From: Alphaproteobacteria bacterium
Lineage (GTDB): Bacteria > Pseudomonadota > Alphaproteobacteria > Micropepsales > Micropepsaceae
Length of the DNA: 64,000 nucleotides
Assembly (NCBI GenBank): GCA_025350465.1
Contig: JANXXU010000013.1
Location: 44,182 to 108,181 of the forward strand
Direction: 5' to 3'
The notes beneath the pieces were generated by a model, which saw nothing but the letters and a program-made list of their open reading frames with translations, was not told the DNA's origin and ran no database searches. This document shows, piece after piece, positions 29,383 to 39,566 of the stretch (positions are counted from its first letter, which is position 1; each line of letters opens with the position of its first letter). The position numbers and the translations under genes were made by a program.

Positions 29383-30270
29383 TCAGGCAGCTCGGGGGAC
29401 GGGAGCGGGCTCGGCGAGTTTGCCCATGTCGAGTTCGCCAAGGCGATCACCGCCGTCGCGATAGAGGCGCCACCACGCTAGCACCCAAGGCGGGTCCGGT
29501 ACTTCGCGCGGATCGTAGCTCGGTTTGAGAATGCGCATCAGGCGCGGCGTCAACTTGGCGAAGATGCGGACGAGCAACCGATAGAGGGCGAGGCGCGAAC
29601 GCCAGGTGAACCAGATGCCATCTTCGATCAGCATTGCGCGATAGCCTTGGCGCGTTCGTGCCATGATGTGAATCATCGCGTAGAGCAAACCGTAGATACG
29701 CCAAACGTAGCGGCCGTCGAGCGCCTTGAAGACATCGTAGGTGGCGCATTTGTGCTCGATCTCTTCAACGAAGTGCCAAAGCACGAGCGACGAGACGGCC
29801 GCGTCGCCGTCGCGAAAGAGAAACGCGCGGTCCTCAACCAGCATATGGCCGATGGTCAGCGCCATTGCCTCGAAGCCTTCGGCGTAGGCGACGTTGAACG
29901 TGAAGGAGCGCGAGCGGGCGAATGCCTCATAGTCGGCCTTCACGGTCGCTTCATGGGCCGGGACGGTTCGATAGCCGAGATCGGCGAGGCGCTTGTTGAA
30001 TTGCTGGTGCTGGCGGAAGTGCGTCGACTCCTGGCCGATATAAAGGTCGACATCCTTGAGCAATTGGGCATCGACGATCTTGGCGCGCGCTTGGCGCATG
30101 GTCTCGATCAGATAGGGCTCGAGATAGGGCATGGCGAGCGAAGCGGCGTTGACGATGTGGCTGAATTCGGGGCGTGCGGGATTCCACCATGCCTTCAAAC
30201 TTTCGGGATAGGGAAAGCGCATGCGTCGTACGGTCATGCGGGGATCGCCGCGGATGCTGTCCGCCATCAA
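29383..30270 (-). CDS. Metal-dependent hydrolase (PF10118-like)
   Basis: 'RMRFPYPESLKAWWNPARPEFSHIVNAASLAMPYLEPYLIETMRQA', 'QESTHFRQHQQFN', 'FVEEIEHKCATYDVF'. Confidence 0.85.
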   Translation of the reverse strand: MMADSIRGDPRMTVRRMRFPYPESLKAWWNPARPEFSHIVNAASLAMPYLEPYLIETMRQARAKIVDAQLLKDVDLYIGQESTHFRQHQQFNKRLADLGYRTVPAHEATVKADYEAFARSRSFTFNVAYAEGFEAMALTIGHMLVEDRAFLFRDGDAAVSSLVLWHFVEEIEHKCATYDVFKALDGRYVWRIYGLLYAMIHIMARTRQGYRAMLIEDGIWFTWRSRLALYRLLVRIFAKLTPRLMRILKPSYDPREVPDPPWVLAWWRLYRDGGDRLGELDMGKLAEPAPVPRAA

Positions 30271-30732
30271 AGTTCTCCCGCCTCCTCAGCCTTTCGCCAG
30301 CGAATTGAGGCAGCCTAAAACGATTCCAACCGGCGCGCGAACGCCCCATCAAGCGTGCGCCCGACACATCCTGCGCTTTCCGCGCTTGGGTCACTTGGTT
30401 CGTTGGCGCTGCAATTGGGCGTTGAGCGGGGTGAGTCGTAGATCGCGTTGAGCGGTAACGCCGAATCGCGGTACCGCTTATGCTTCCAAACGGGGTACCT
30501 CCAACGGCCCTTGGCCTTTGGGATACTTCCAACACACCGAACTGGTATTCATGGGGAGGCTCATTTTCCGTCAGATATCGCCGTGACCTGTGCGCCGAGG
30601 GCCACAGTCGCGGAAATGAGTTGCTTCCGGGGGGAACGGTTACGTCGCGCGCTGCGTTCGCGTCGCGGTGTCTCGTTTTGAGTTCAACCAATCGGCGTGC
30701 CGCGCGCGTCGGGATCGTTTGGAGTTCCCCTC

Positions 30733-31824
30733 ATGAAATACGCAAAGATTTTGCTTGGGACGGTGGGCGCGTTGGCGCTTTGTGGATCGGCACAGGCCGA
30801 ACACTTCCACGGCTGGTATGTCGGCATCGAAGGCGGTGCGAACGCGGTCCAGAAGGATAAGTTCGCCGACCTTCAACCCGGCGGCTTGACGGATCCGCTC
30901 AATCATATCCAGCAGACCTTCGACACCGGATGGGCGGCGTTCGGCTCCGTCGGCTATGCGTTCTACAATTGGCGCATCGAAGGCGAGTTTGGGTATCGCC
31001 AAAATGGTCTTGATAAGACGAAGACACCGGCCACGTTACTCGACGTCGCGTCGACGACAAAAACGAGCGGGCATCTCAGCGAGTTCACGCTGATGGCGAA
31101 TGTCCTCTACGATATTCATCTGACCGATCGCTTCGCGATCACGCTCGGCGCCGGCGCCGGCGGCGCGGACTCAAGACTCAAATTGGCTGCCTTGGACGAC
31201 GGCGTCGCGGCTGAAGGCGAATTCATCAAAGACTCGCACTATTCGTTTGCCTATCAGGGGCTCGCAGGCCTGAACTATTACATCGGCCCACGCAGCACGC
31301 TGTTCATCAACTATCGCTATTTGGACGTGACCAATCCCAACTTCGCGGTCGCGGGCGAAAGTGCGAAATTCGACGATCTGAGAAGCCACACCGTGACTCT
31401 GGGCCTGCGCTTCGATCTCGCGCCGGATGAAGAACCTGCGCCGCCGCCACCCCCGCCGCCTCCACCAGCGCCGCCGCCCCCACCGCCGCCCGCAGTGACG
31501 CACTTCATCATTTTCTTCGGCTTCAACAAGTGCAACATCACGAGCGAAGCGGACGGCGTCTTGTCGCAAGCGGCATCCACTGCGAAAAGCACCGGCGCCG
31601 CGTCGATCTCGATCGTCGGCCATACAGATACGTCCGGCTCGAGCAAGTACAATCAGAAACTCTCGGTCTGCCGCGCCGATGCCGCCAAAAGCAACTTGGT
31701 CGGCAAGGGCGTTCCGGAAGGGTCCATTGCCGCGACGGGCAAGGGCGAAACCGAACTCATGGTGCAGACGGGCGACAACGTGAAAGAGCCGCAAAACAGG
31801 CGCGCCACTGTCGACCTTCACTAG
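30733..31824 (+). CDS. OmpA-family outer-membrane protein (8-strand barrel, Pro-rich linker, OmpA domain)
   Basis: Signal peptide, 'GWYVGIEGGANA', 'PPPPPPPPPAPPPPPPP', 'ISIVGHTDTSGSSKYNQKLSVCRADAAKSNLVGKGV'. Confidence 0.93.
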   Translation: MKYAKILLGTVGALALCGSAQAEHFHGWYVGIEGGANAVQKDKFADLQPGGLTDPLNHIQQTFDTGWAAFGSVGYAFYNWRIEGEFGYRQNGLDKTKTPATLLDVASTTKTSGHLSEFTLMANVLYDIHLTDRFAITLGAGAGGADSRLKLAALDDGVAAEGEFIKDSHYSFAYQGLAGLNYYIGPRSTLFINYRYLDVTNPNFAVAGESAKFDDLRSHTVTLGLRFDLAPDEEPAPPPPPPPPPAPPPPPPPAVTHFIIFFGFNKCNITSEADGVLSQAASTAKSTGAASISIVGHTDTSGSSKYNQKLSVCRADAAKSNLVGKGVPEGSIAATGKGETELMVQTGDNVKEPQNRRATVDLH

Positions 31825-31845
31825 GTCAAGCGATTCTCGCAGAGG

Positions 31846-31873
31846 AAAGGGCGGCCGAGCGGCTGCCCTTTTT
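31846..31873 (+). terminator. Rho-independent terminator after ompA-like gene
   Basis: 'aaaGGGCgGCCgagcGGCtGCCCtttttc'. Confidence 0.8.
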
Positions 31874-31938
31874 CATGAGGGCGCTATAGCTCGAATGGCG
31901 GGTAAGGTTTGCGGATCGTGGAATCACGGAGCGCGACG

Positions 31939-32283
31939 ATGCCCGCAAGCCTGACGCCGATCATCATGCTGTCGATCTCGAATCTGTTCATGACGTTGGC
32001 GTGGTACGGGCATCTGAAATTCAAAGAGTACCCACTGTGGCTCGTCATTCTGGTGAGTTGGGGAATTGCCTTCGTCGAATATTGCTTCGCGGTACCGGCG
32101 AACCGCTACGGCAATGCCGTCTATTCGGCCGCCGAACTCAAGACGATTCAAGAAATCATCACGCTTATCGTGTTTGCCGGATTTTCGGTGATGTATCTGG
32201 GCGAGTCGATCCGCTGGAACCATGCCGCGGGCTTCGCTTGCCTCGTCGCCGCGGCGTTCTTCGTGTTTCACCGGTGGGAATAA
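31939..32283 (+). CDS. DMT family / DUF486 small membrane protein
   Basis: 'IIMLSISNLFMTLAWYGHLKF...LVILVSWGIAFVEYCFAVPANRYG'. Confidence 0.88.
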   Translation: MPASLTPIIMLSISNLFMTLAWYGHLKFKEYPLWLVILVSWGIAFVEYCFAVPANRYGNAVYSAAELKTIQEIITLIVFAGFSVMYLGESIRWNHAAGFACLVAAAFFVFHRWE

Positions 32284-32622
32284 TCAGAGGCCGGAGTCGC
32301 GGCGAATCTTTGCAAGCTCCGAGCAAAACGTACGATAGTCCTGGCTCGACGTGTAACTCTGGCCGGCCGTGAGCATGCGAGCCATGCCTTCGGCCGCCTT
32401 GACGCGATCGATTTTGCCGTCGGCTTCCGCCTTTTGAAGCTCGTCCGTCAACGCAGCGACGGCCGGATTGACGTCGGCCGCACTGGCGCAAGAACCGGTT
32501 GACGATGATCCGCAAGCCGCAAGAGCAAGGGAAAGAGTCAACGCGATTGCCATCGCGAAGGGGTGAAAATCCATGAACAGGCCCGCCCGGATCTTAGAAG
32601 GCGCGCACATTGCCTCAATCAA
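32284..32622 (-). CDS. Hypothetical small lipoprotein
   Basis: 'MAIALTLSLALAACGSS' lipobox; actual start probably internal. Confidence 0.55.
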   Translation of the reverse strand: MIEAMCAPSKIRAGLFMDFHPFAMAIALTLSLALAACGSSSTGSCASAADVNPAVAALTDELQKAEADGKIDRVKAAEGMARMLTAGQSYTSSQDYRTFCSELAKIRRDSGL

Positions 32623-32640
32623 CCGCGGATCGCCAGCGGC

Positions 32641-33069
32641 TCAATTGAATTGTTCGACGGGAAGACAGACGACTTTTTCCGTTAGTTTTCCGCCGGCATA
32701 AAAATAAAAGGTCATCGTCCGGGACCTTGGGTCGAAGACGAAGAGCGGAGCGACGCCGCCCGTTCGGGTGATCGTATCGTTTGCAAAATCAACCTGGCCG
32801 CGGACCGCTTTTGGCCACTGGTCCTTCATCGCCGTCTTGAGCTGACGCTCGGCCTCGAACTTGGCCGGCATCGACATGCCCTCGACACTGGCAGACAGGG
32901 CACTGGCGCGAATCGCATTGCCGTCGTCGACTTGAAGCCGCACGGCGATTGCCCAGGTCGGCGACTCGATGAAGCCTTCCCAACGACCGGTCGGCGCTTG
33001 CGAGGCGCCGCACGAAGTGAGCGTCAGCAGGCAGGCTGCCGCAAGGAAATATCGTCTTAGTCCGCCCAT
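32641..33069 (-). CDS. Hypothetical lipoprotein
   Basis: 'YFLAAACLLTLTSCGAS' lipobox. Confidence 0.6.
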   Translation of the reverse strand: MGGLRRYFLAAACLLTLTSCGASQAPTGRWEGFIESPTWAIAVRLQVDDGNAIRASALSASVEGMSMPAKFEAERQLKTAMKDQWPKAVRGQVDFANDTITRTGGVAPLFVFDPRSRTMTFYFYAGGKLTEKVVCLPVEQFN

Positions 33070-33173
33070 GCGCTGGATTCTGCGCCGCTCGACTTAAGGA
33101 CGATTTAACCGTCGTTAACATCTTGGCCCGCTTTCGCTTTTGCGATAACACCAGCGTCCTTCGCCCAAGGTAA

Positions 33174-34412
<1,239 letters not shown>

Positions 34413-34507
34413 CGGCCCTGTACCATGAGATGGTATGAAGCTTGGTGGGACGAATCCCCAAACTGCGGAATCGTTCCCTAGGCATTTGCGCTGTATCTCG
34501 GTGAGTA

Positions 34508-34700
34508 CCCTTGCCCCTCGCCCTTCCGGAATCGGAAGGGAGAGGGGGCGGGGGTGAGGGATGGCGCTTATGCCATGCACGTGCGAACGCAGAATTGCTC
34601 AAGCGTTTCGTGCAAAATTTCTAAGCTTCACGTTGCGTCGCACCTATCCCTCACCCCAACCCTCTCCCTTCCCATAAGTTGGGAAGGGAGAGGGAGGATT
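34508..34700. repeat. Pair of oppositely oriented GC-rich intergenic palindromic repeats
   Basis: 'ccctcgcccttccggaatcggaagggagagggggcgggggtgaggg' and 'ccctcaccccaaccctctcccttcccataagttgggaagggagaggg'. Confidence 0.75.
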
Positions 34701-34967
34701 AGAGCGACGATGTTCCGTCGCGTTGATACGCCGACATGCCGGGTGGCCGGTTCGCGCCGGCTTGTCCGGTCACGACGACGGGGAAGAAGGATTCGCGTTG
34801 CGCTGCGGCGAAGGCGTGTGGCCGCCTAAGCCCAAAGAGCAAGTGCGGGTGCTGAAGATTTTGCCCCTTGCGCTCGGGCGCAATCCGCTGAAACGATAAG
34901 GCGCCCGGTTCAGGGCGTAGCGCGCTGGGTTGCGCCCCTAAAACACCGGGCAAACGGGAGCAACCTC

Positions 34968-37016
34968 ATGGCTGAAAAGAACGGCAAGGGAGGACATGGG
35001 CCACGTTGCGTGGCCCTGGTCGGACCTCAGGGCAGCGGTAAGACGACGCTGCTCGAAAGCATTCTGTGGATCACTGGCGCCATCACGCGCAAAGGCTCGC
35101 ACGCCCAACGCAACACCGTCGGCGATGCCTCGCCCGAAGCCCGCGACAGGCTGATGAGCGTCGAGCTTGCCGCGGCCACGACAAATTATCTCGGCGATCA
35201 TTTCTCCTTTATCGATTGCCCGGGCTCGATCGAATTTCTGCAGGAATCTCTGAACGCAATGATGGGGGTCGACGCCGTGGTGGTCGTGGCCGAGCCCGAT
35301 CCGGCAAAGGCGCAGATGCTGCAGCCGATGCTGAAGCGGCTCTCCGATCTCGCCATTCCGCACTTCCTCTTCATCAACAAAGTCGACAAGGCCCAAGGCA
35401 GCATGCGCGATCTCTTGGTCGCGTTGCAGCCGGCGGCGCCCAAGCCGCTTGTCCTGCGTCAAGTGCCGATCTGGAAGGAGGGCGTCGTCACCGGTTTCGT
35501 CGACCTGGCGCTCGAGCGGGCGTTCGTTTACCGCGAACATGCGCCGTCCGAGGTCGTGGCGATCCCGACCGATGTCGCCGACCGCGAGCACGAAGCGCGC
35601 TTTCAAATGCTCGAGAAGCTCGCCGATTACGACGACCATTTGATGGAAGAATTGCTTTCCGACGTCGAGCCGCCGCGCGATGAAATTTTCGCCGATCTTT
35701 CGCGCGAGCTTGCCGAAGGACTGATCGTTCCGGTGTTGATCGGTTCGGCCGAAAAGGACAACGGTGTGCGCCGGCTCTTGAAGGCGCTGCGTCACGAGTG
35801 TCCCGGCGTCGACCGTGCGGCGGCGCGCCAAGGCGTCGCGGCGGCGGGCGACGACACGGTGCTGCAAGTCGTCAAGACGATCCACGGCGCCGGCGGCAAG
35901 CTTTCACTGGCGCGTGTGTTCAAGGGCATCTTGAAGGACGGCGCAACGCTTGCCCGCAGCGAGGGCGGGGAAGAACGCGCGTCGGGTCTTTTCTCGCTGA
36001 CCGGCGAAAAGCAAATGAAGATTCCAGCCGCCGGTGCGGGCGATTTGGTGGCGATCGGCCGCCTGGAAAAAGTGCAAACCGGAGAGACCCTGGCCGCGCC
36101 GAAAGCGGTCAAGGCCCTCAAGACCGCCGAGATCTTGCCGCCGGCCTATAAGCTCGCGATCAAGGCCGCGGACCGTAAGGACGACGTAAAGCTTTCGGGT
36201 GCGATTGCGAAACTGCGCGAAGAGGATCCCGCGATCGGGTTCGATCACATCGCCGAGACGCATGAAGCGGTTCTGGTCGGGCAGGGCGAAGTTCACCTCA
36301 AGACGGCGCTCGCGCGCACCGAACGCAAGTTCGGCCTGAAACTCGACACCCATCCCCCGCATGTCGGCTATCGCGAAACGATCCGCAAACCCATCGAGCA
36401 GCGCGGCCGGCACAAGAAGCAATCCGGCGGCCACGGCCAGTTCGGCGATATCGTGATCCATATCAAGCCTCAGCCGCGCGGCGGCGGGTTCGAGTTCATC
36501 GACAAGATTGCCGGCGGCGTGGTTCCGCGTCAGTTCATCCCTTCGGTCGAAAAAGGGGTTCGCGACTATTTGCACAAAGGGCCTTTGGGCTTTCCCGTTG
36601 TGGATGTGTCCGTGACCTTGATCGATGGGTCGTACCACTCTGTCGACTCGAGCGACGCTGCGTTCCAGCAGGCGGCGCGCATCGGGATGACCGAAGGCAT
36701 GGCGCTGTGTAACCCGGTGCTGCTCGAGCCGATCATGATTGTGGAGGTCAACACGCCGTCGGACTCGACATCGCGGATCAACCAGATCATCACCGGTAAA
36801 CGAGGCCAACTCTTGGGCTATGACGGACGGCCGGGGTGGCCGGGATGGGACGTCGTGCGCGCCCACATACCGGAGTCCGAGCTGCAGAACTTCATCATCG
36901 AGCTGCGCTCGGCTACCCAGGGTGCGGCGAACTTTTCCTACCGCTTCGACCATCTGTCGGAGTTGACGGGCAAACTTGCCGACAACGCGATTGCGCTGAA
37001 GGCGCAAGCCGCGTGA
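34968..37016 (+). CDS. Elongation factor G-like GTPase (paralogue with non-canonical G3 motif)
   Basis: 'LVGPQGSGKTTLLESILW', 'FIDCPGSIEFLQE', 'NKVD', C-terminal EF-G domains 'GYRETIRKPIEQRGRHKKQSGGHGQFGDIVI'. Confidence 0.93.
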   Translation: MAEKNGKGGHGPRCVALVGPQGSGKTTLLESILWITGAITRKGSHAQRNTVGDASPEARDRLMSVELAAATTNYLGDHFSFIDCPGSIEFLQESLNAMMGVDAVVVVAEPDPAKAQMLQPMLKRLSDLAIPHFLFINKVDKAQGSMRDLLVALQPAAPKPLVLRQVPIWKEGVVTGFVDLALERAFVYREHAPSEVVAIPTDVADREHEARFQMLEKLADYDDHLMEELLSDVEPPRDEIFADLSRELAEGLIVPVLIGSAEKDNGVRRLLKALRHECPGVDRAAARQGVAAAGDDTVLQVVKTIHGAGGKLSLARVFKGILKDGATLARSEGGEERASGLFSLTGEKQMKIPAAGAGDLVAIGRLEKVQTGETLAAPKAVKALKTAEILPPAYKLAIKAADRKDDVKLSGAIAKLREEDPAIGFDHIAETHEAVLVGQGEVHLKTALARTERKFGLKLDTHPPHVGYRETIRKPIEQRGRHKKQSGGHGQFGDIVIHIKPQPRGGGFEFIDKIAGGVVPRQFIPSVEKGVRDYLHKGPLGFPVVDVSVTLIDGSYHSVDSSDAAFQQAARIGMTEGMALCNPVLLEPIMIVEVNTPSDSTSRINQIITGKRGQLLGYDGRPGWPGWDVVRAHIPESELQNFIIELRSATQGAANFSYRFDHLSELTGKLADNAIALKAQAA

Positions 37017-37030
37017 TGCCTGTCACATAG

Positions 37031-37065
37031 TCTGAGATCGCGCCAAACGCCCGCACGATCTCAGA
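37031..37065. terminator. Hairpin downstream of EF-G-like gene
   Basis: 10-bp perfect stem TCTGAGATCG/CGATCTCAGA; no T tract. Confidence 0.45.
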
Positions 37066-37132
37066 GCCGTGATTGGTCCGTGTGGCGCCCCCACGCGTAT
37101 CTGCGTTCGGAACCGGACAACAGGAGACCGCC

Positions 37133-37651
37133 ATGACGCAGTTATCGAACCCCAACCTAAGCCGCCGGGCATTGCTGGGCGCGACGAGCGTCGTGGGTGT
37201 GCTCGCCGTGATCGGCGGAGCTTGGCGCTTCAACGCAAGCGCCCTCGGCGCCGGCAAGTTCGAGGTCGAGAAGAGCGACGCCGAATGGAAGCGCCTCTTG
37301 AGCCCGGACCAATACGCCGTGCTGCGCCAATCCGGTACGGAGCGCCCGTTCACCAGCCCGCTTGAGCACGAACACCGCAAAGGTATTTTCGACTGCGCCG
37401 GATGCGATCTAGCGCTGTTTTCCTCGACGAATAAATTCGACAGTGGAACGGGCTGGCCGAGCTTTTGGCAGCCGCTGGCGAATGCCGTTACGGAGACGAA
37501 GGACAGCTCGCTGTTCATGGAACGCACGGCCGTCTCGTGCCGGCGTTGCGGCGGGCATCTGGGCCACGTCTTCAACGATGGCCCGAAGCCGACGGGATTG
37601 CGCTATTGTATGAATGGTGTGGCGATGACGTTTAAGCCGACGGCGGCTTGA
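37133..37651 (+). CDS. msrB: Peptide-methionine (R)-S-oxide reductase with exported (Tat-like) leader
   Basis: 'LSRRALLGATSVVGVLAVIGG' leader; 'GIFDCAGCDLALFSSTNKFDSGTGWPSFW', 'CRRCGGHLGHVFNDGPKPTGLRYCMNG'. Confidence 0.95.
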   Translation: MTQLSNPNLSRRALLGATSVVGVLAVIGGAWRFNASALGAGKFEVEKSDAEWKRLLSPDQYAVLRQSGTERPFTSPLEHEHRKGIFDCAGCDLALFSSTNKFDSGTGWPSFWQPLANAVTETKDSSLFMERTAVSCRRCGGHLGHVFNDGPKPTGLRYCMNGVAMTFKPTAA

Positions 37652-37679
37652 GGCGCGCGTCCGCTTTTGAAGGGCGCCG

Positions 37680-38183
37680 ATGTTTGCAGTCGAGAGACCG
37701 GGCGGAACGAAAGTTGAAATTCACGCCGAGCTGCTGCGCCAAGCCCGGGGGATTCTTGAAGGTGAGCGCGATCCTATTGCCAACGCCGCGAACATCGCAG
37801 CGTTGATTTGGCACGGCCTGCCCGATCTCAATTGGGCGGGCTTCTATTTCCTGAAGCGCAGCGAGCTGGTGCTTGGGCCGTTTCAAGGCAAGCCCGCCTG
37901 CGTTCGGATCGCGGTGGGCAAAGGTGTTTGCGGTACGGCGGTAACGCGTCGCGCGCCGGTTCTCGTGTCGAACGTTCATGAGTTTGCCGGCCACATCGCT
38001 TGCGATTCCGCTTCGAATTCGGAACTTGTCGTGCCCCTTATTCGCGGCGGCAGCGTTGTCGGCGTGCTCGATCTCGACAGCCCAATGTTCGATCGCTTCG
38101 ACGGCGACGACAGCGCGTGCTGTGAAGCTCTCGCCCGACTGTGGGTTGCCGGCAGCGATCCGATGGAGAATCAAAATGCTTGA
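37680..38183 (+). CDS. GAF-domain free methionine-(R)-sulfoxide reductase (fRMsr)
   Basis: 'LIWHGLPDLNWAGFYFLKRSELVLGPFQGKPACVRIAVGKGVCGTAV...VPLIRGGSVVGVLDLDSP'. Confidence 0.93.
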   Translation: MFAVERPGGTKVEIHAELLRQARGILEGERDPIANAANIAALIWHGLPDLNWAGFYFLKRSELVLGPFQGKPACVRIAVGKGVCGTAVTRRAPVLVSNVHEFAGHIACDSASNSELVVPLIRGGSVVGVLDLDSPMFDRFDGDDSACCEALARLWVAGSDPMENQNA

Positions 38184-38424
38184 GCTGCGTCCGAATTGCG
38201 AATGTTGCGATCGAAACTTGCCGCCCTCGGTGAGCGGCGCGATGATCTGTTCCTTCGAGTGTACGTTCTGCGCGACGTGCGCAAGCGGCGTGCTCAAAGG
38301 CCAATGCCCGAATTGCGGCGGCAGTTTGATGCCGCGACCGACCCGCGCGATTACGCTGCTTGCCAAGTTTCCTGCGTCTGACGTGCGTAAACTGAAGCCC
38401 GCCGGCTGCACACCCGCGACATGA
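38176..38424 (+). CDS. DUF1272-type Cys-rich zinc-binding protein
   Basis: 'MLELRPNCECCDRNLPPSVSGAMICSFECTFCATCASGVLKGQCPNCGG'. Confidence 0.88.
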   Translation: MLELRPNCECCDRNLPPSVSGAMICSFECTFCATCASGVLKGQCPNCGGSLMPRPTRAITLLAKFPASDVRKLKPAGCTPAT

Positions 38425-38588
38425 AAGAAGAGCCGGACCGCCCGGTGTTCCAAGCGACCCGGCTCCGTCACGCGAGCACCTGCCGTGTAATGGGTGCCGG
38501 CAGGCGGCTGATTTCCATGGGGGGATAGAAACCAGCTGTCACGCCAGGAGGGGGCCTGGCACTGAAACCCGTTGGGGGAGGCCTCAGC
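38421..38588 (-). ncRNA. Candidate small RNA: five hairpins, three with C-rich loops, terminator at 3' end
   Basis: Hairpins (minus strand): CUGAGGCC(UCCCCCAACG)GGUUUCAG; GCCAGG(CCCCCU)CCUGGC; CUGGUUUCUAU(CCCCCC)AUGGAAAUCAG; CCUGCCG/CGGCAGG; terminator GAGCCGG...CCGGCUC-UUCUUUC; promoter-like TTGAGA-N19-TTTAAT upstream. Confidence 0.6.
38430..38465 (-). terminator. Terminator-like hairpin at 3' end of candidate sRNA / LysR transcript
   Basis: GAGCCGG...CCGGCTC then TTCTTTC on minus strand. Confidence 0.55.
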
Positions 38589-38592
38589 TCTC

Positions 38593-38623
38593 ATTAAATG
38601 GGTACAGGACGCGCATTTCTCAA
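38593..38623 (-). promoter_or_regulatory. Promoter-like pair upstream of candidate sRNA
   Basis: TTGAGA (38623-38618) and TTTAAT (38598-38593), 19-nt spacer. Confidence 0.4.
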
Positions 38624-38639
38624 GCGCGAGGCCCGGCGC

Positions 38640-39527
38640 TCAAAAGCTCCAATTGCGCGCTTCGTCGACCAGAAAATCCCGAAATACCGCCACTCGCTTT
38701 GTGCCTTTGAGATTTTCCGGATAGCACAAATGGACCTCGAATGAGGGGCCCGGCGTGTCGCACATCACGCGCACGAAATCCGCTTTGCCGGCGGCGAAAT
38801 AATCCGGCAGGGCGCCCAAGCCTACGCCTGTCTCGATCGCAGTGCCCATGCCGATGATGTTGTTGACGTAGAGCGCGGCCTTGCGCGGTTCGCCGGCCTT
38901 GCGTCCGACCTCGGCCAGCCAATTGATGTTCCTGAGTTCCGGCGGTGCGTCGCCGTAGACGATGACGGCGTGGGAATCGAGCTCGGCCGGGGAGTTCGGT
39001 TGCCCGCGGCGCCGAATGTAATCTCGCGACGCATAGACGTGGTAATTCACGTCGAACAATTTGCGCTGGATCAGATCGCTCTGCACGGGCTGGCGCATGC
39101 GCAAGGCGATATCGGCCTGGCGCTGAGCAAGATCGAGTTCGCCGTCGTCGATGATTAGCCGAACGTTCACATCCGGGTGCCGCGTGATGAATTTGTGGAG
39201 GCGCGGGGCCAGCCAATAGACGCCGATTCCCGTCGTCGCCGTCACACGCAGGTCGCCACGCGGCACTTCGCGGCTGTCGAGCAACGCTTCTTCGACGCCC
39301 GACAACTGCTCAAAGATCGTCTGCGTCGTGCGAAACAGCAGTTCGCCCTGCTCGGTCAGAATGAGACCGCGCGCATGGCGCGTGAAGAGAGGTACTCTGA
39401 GATCATCCTCGAGCGCGCTGATCTGGCGGCTCACGGCGGATTGGGAGAGGGCCAATTGCTCGCCGGCATGGGTGAAGCTGCCGGCGTGCGCGACGGCGTG
39501 GAAGACGCGAAGCTTATCCAAGTCCAT
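38640..39527 (-). CDS. LysR family transcriptional regulator
   Basis: 'MDLDKLRVFHAVAHAGSFTHAGEQLALSQSAVSRQISALEDDLRVPLFTRHARGLILTEQGE'. Confidence 0.95.
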   Translation of the reverse strand: MDLDKLRVFHAVAHAGSFTHAGEQLALSQSAVSRQISALEDDLRVPLFTRHARGLILTEQGELLFRTTQTIFEQLSGVEEALLDSREVPRGDLRVTATTGIGVYWLAPRLHKFITRHPDVNVRLIIDDGELDLAQRQADIALRMRQPVQSDLIQRKLFDVNYHVYASRDYIRRRGQPNSPAELDSHAVIVYGDAPPELRNINWLAEVGRKAGEPRKAALYVNNIIGMGTAIETGVGLGALPDYFAAGKADFVRVMCDTPGPSFEVHLCYPENLKGTKRVAVFRDFLVDEARNWSF

Positions 39528-39566
39528 ATGACTAACGCCTCAGCTCCAGTTGCGGCGAACGCGCGA

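Noticed and set aside
35904-37007. 367-aa minus-strand ORF opposite EF-G-like gene
   Set aside because: Shadow ORF of a well-supported coding sequence.
38430-38600. Reading the hairpin cluster on the plus strand as G-rich loops or as a cobalamin riboswitch
   Set aside because: Plus strand lacks a U-tract terminator and riboswitch core motifs; the promoter-like pair and T-rich terminator tail are on the minus strand.
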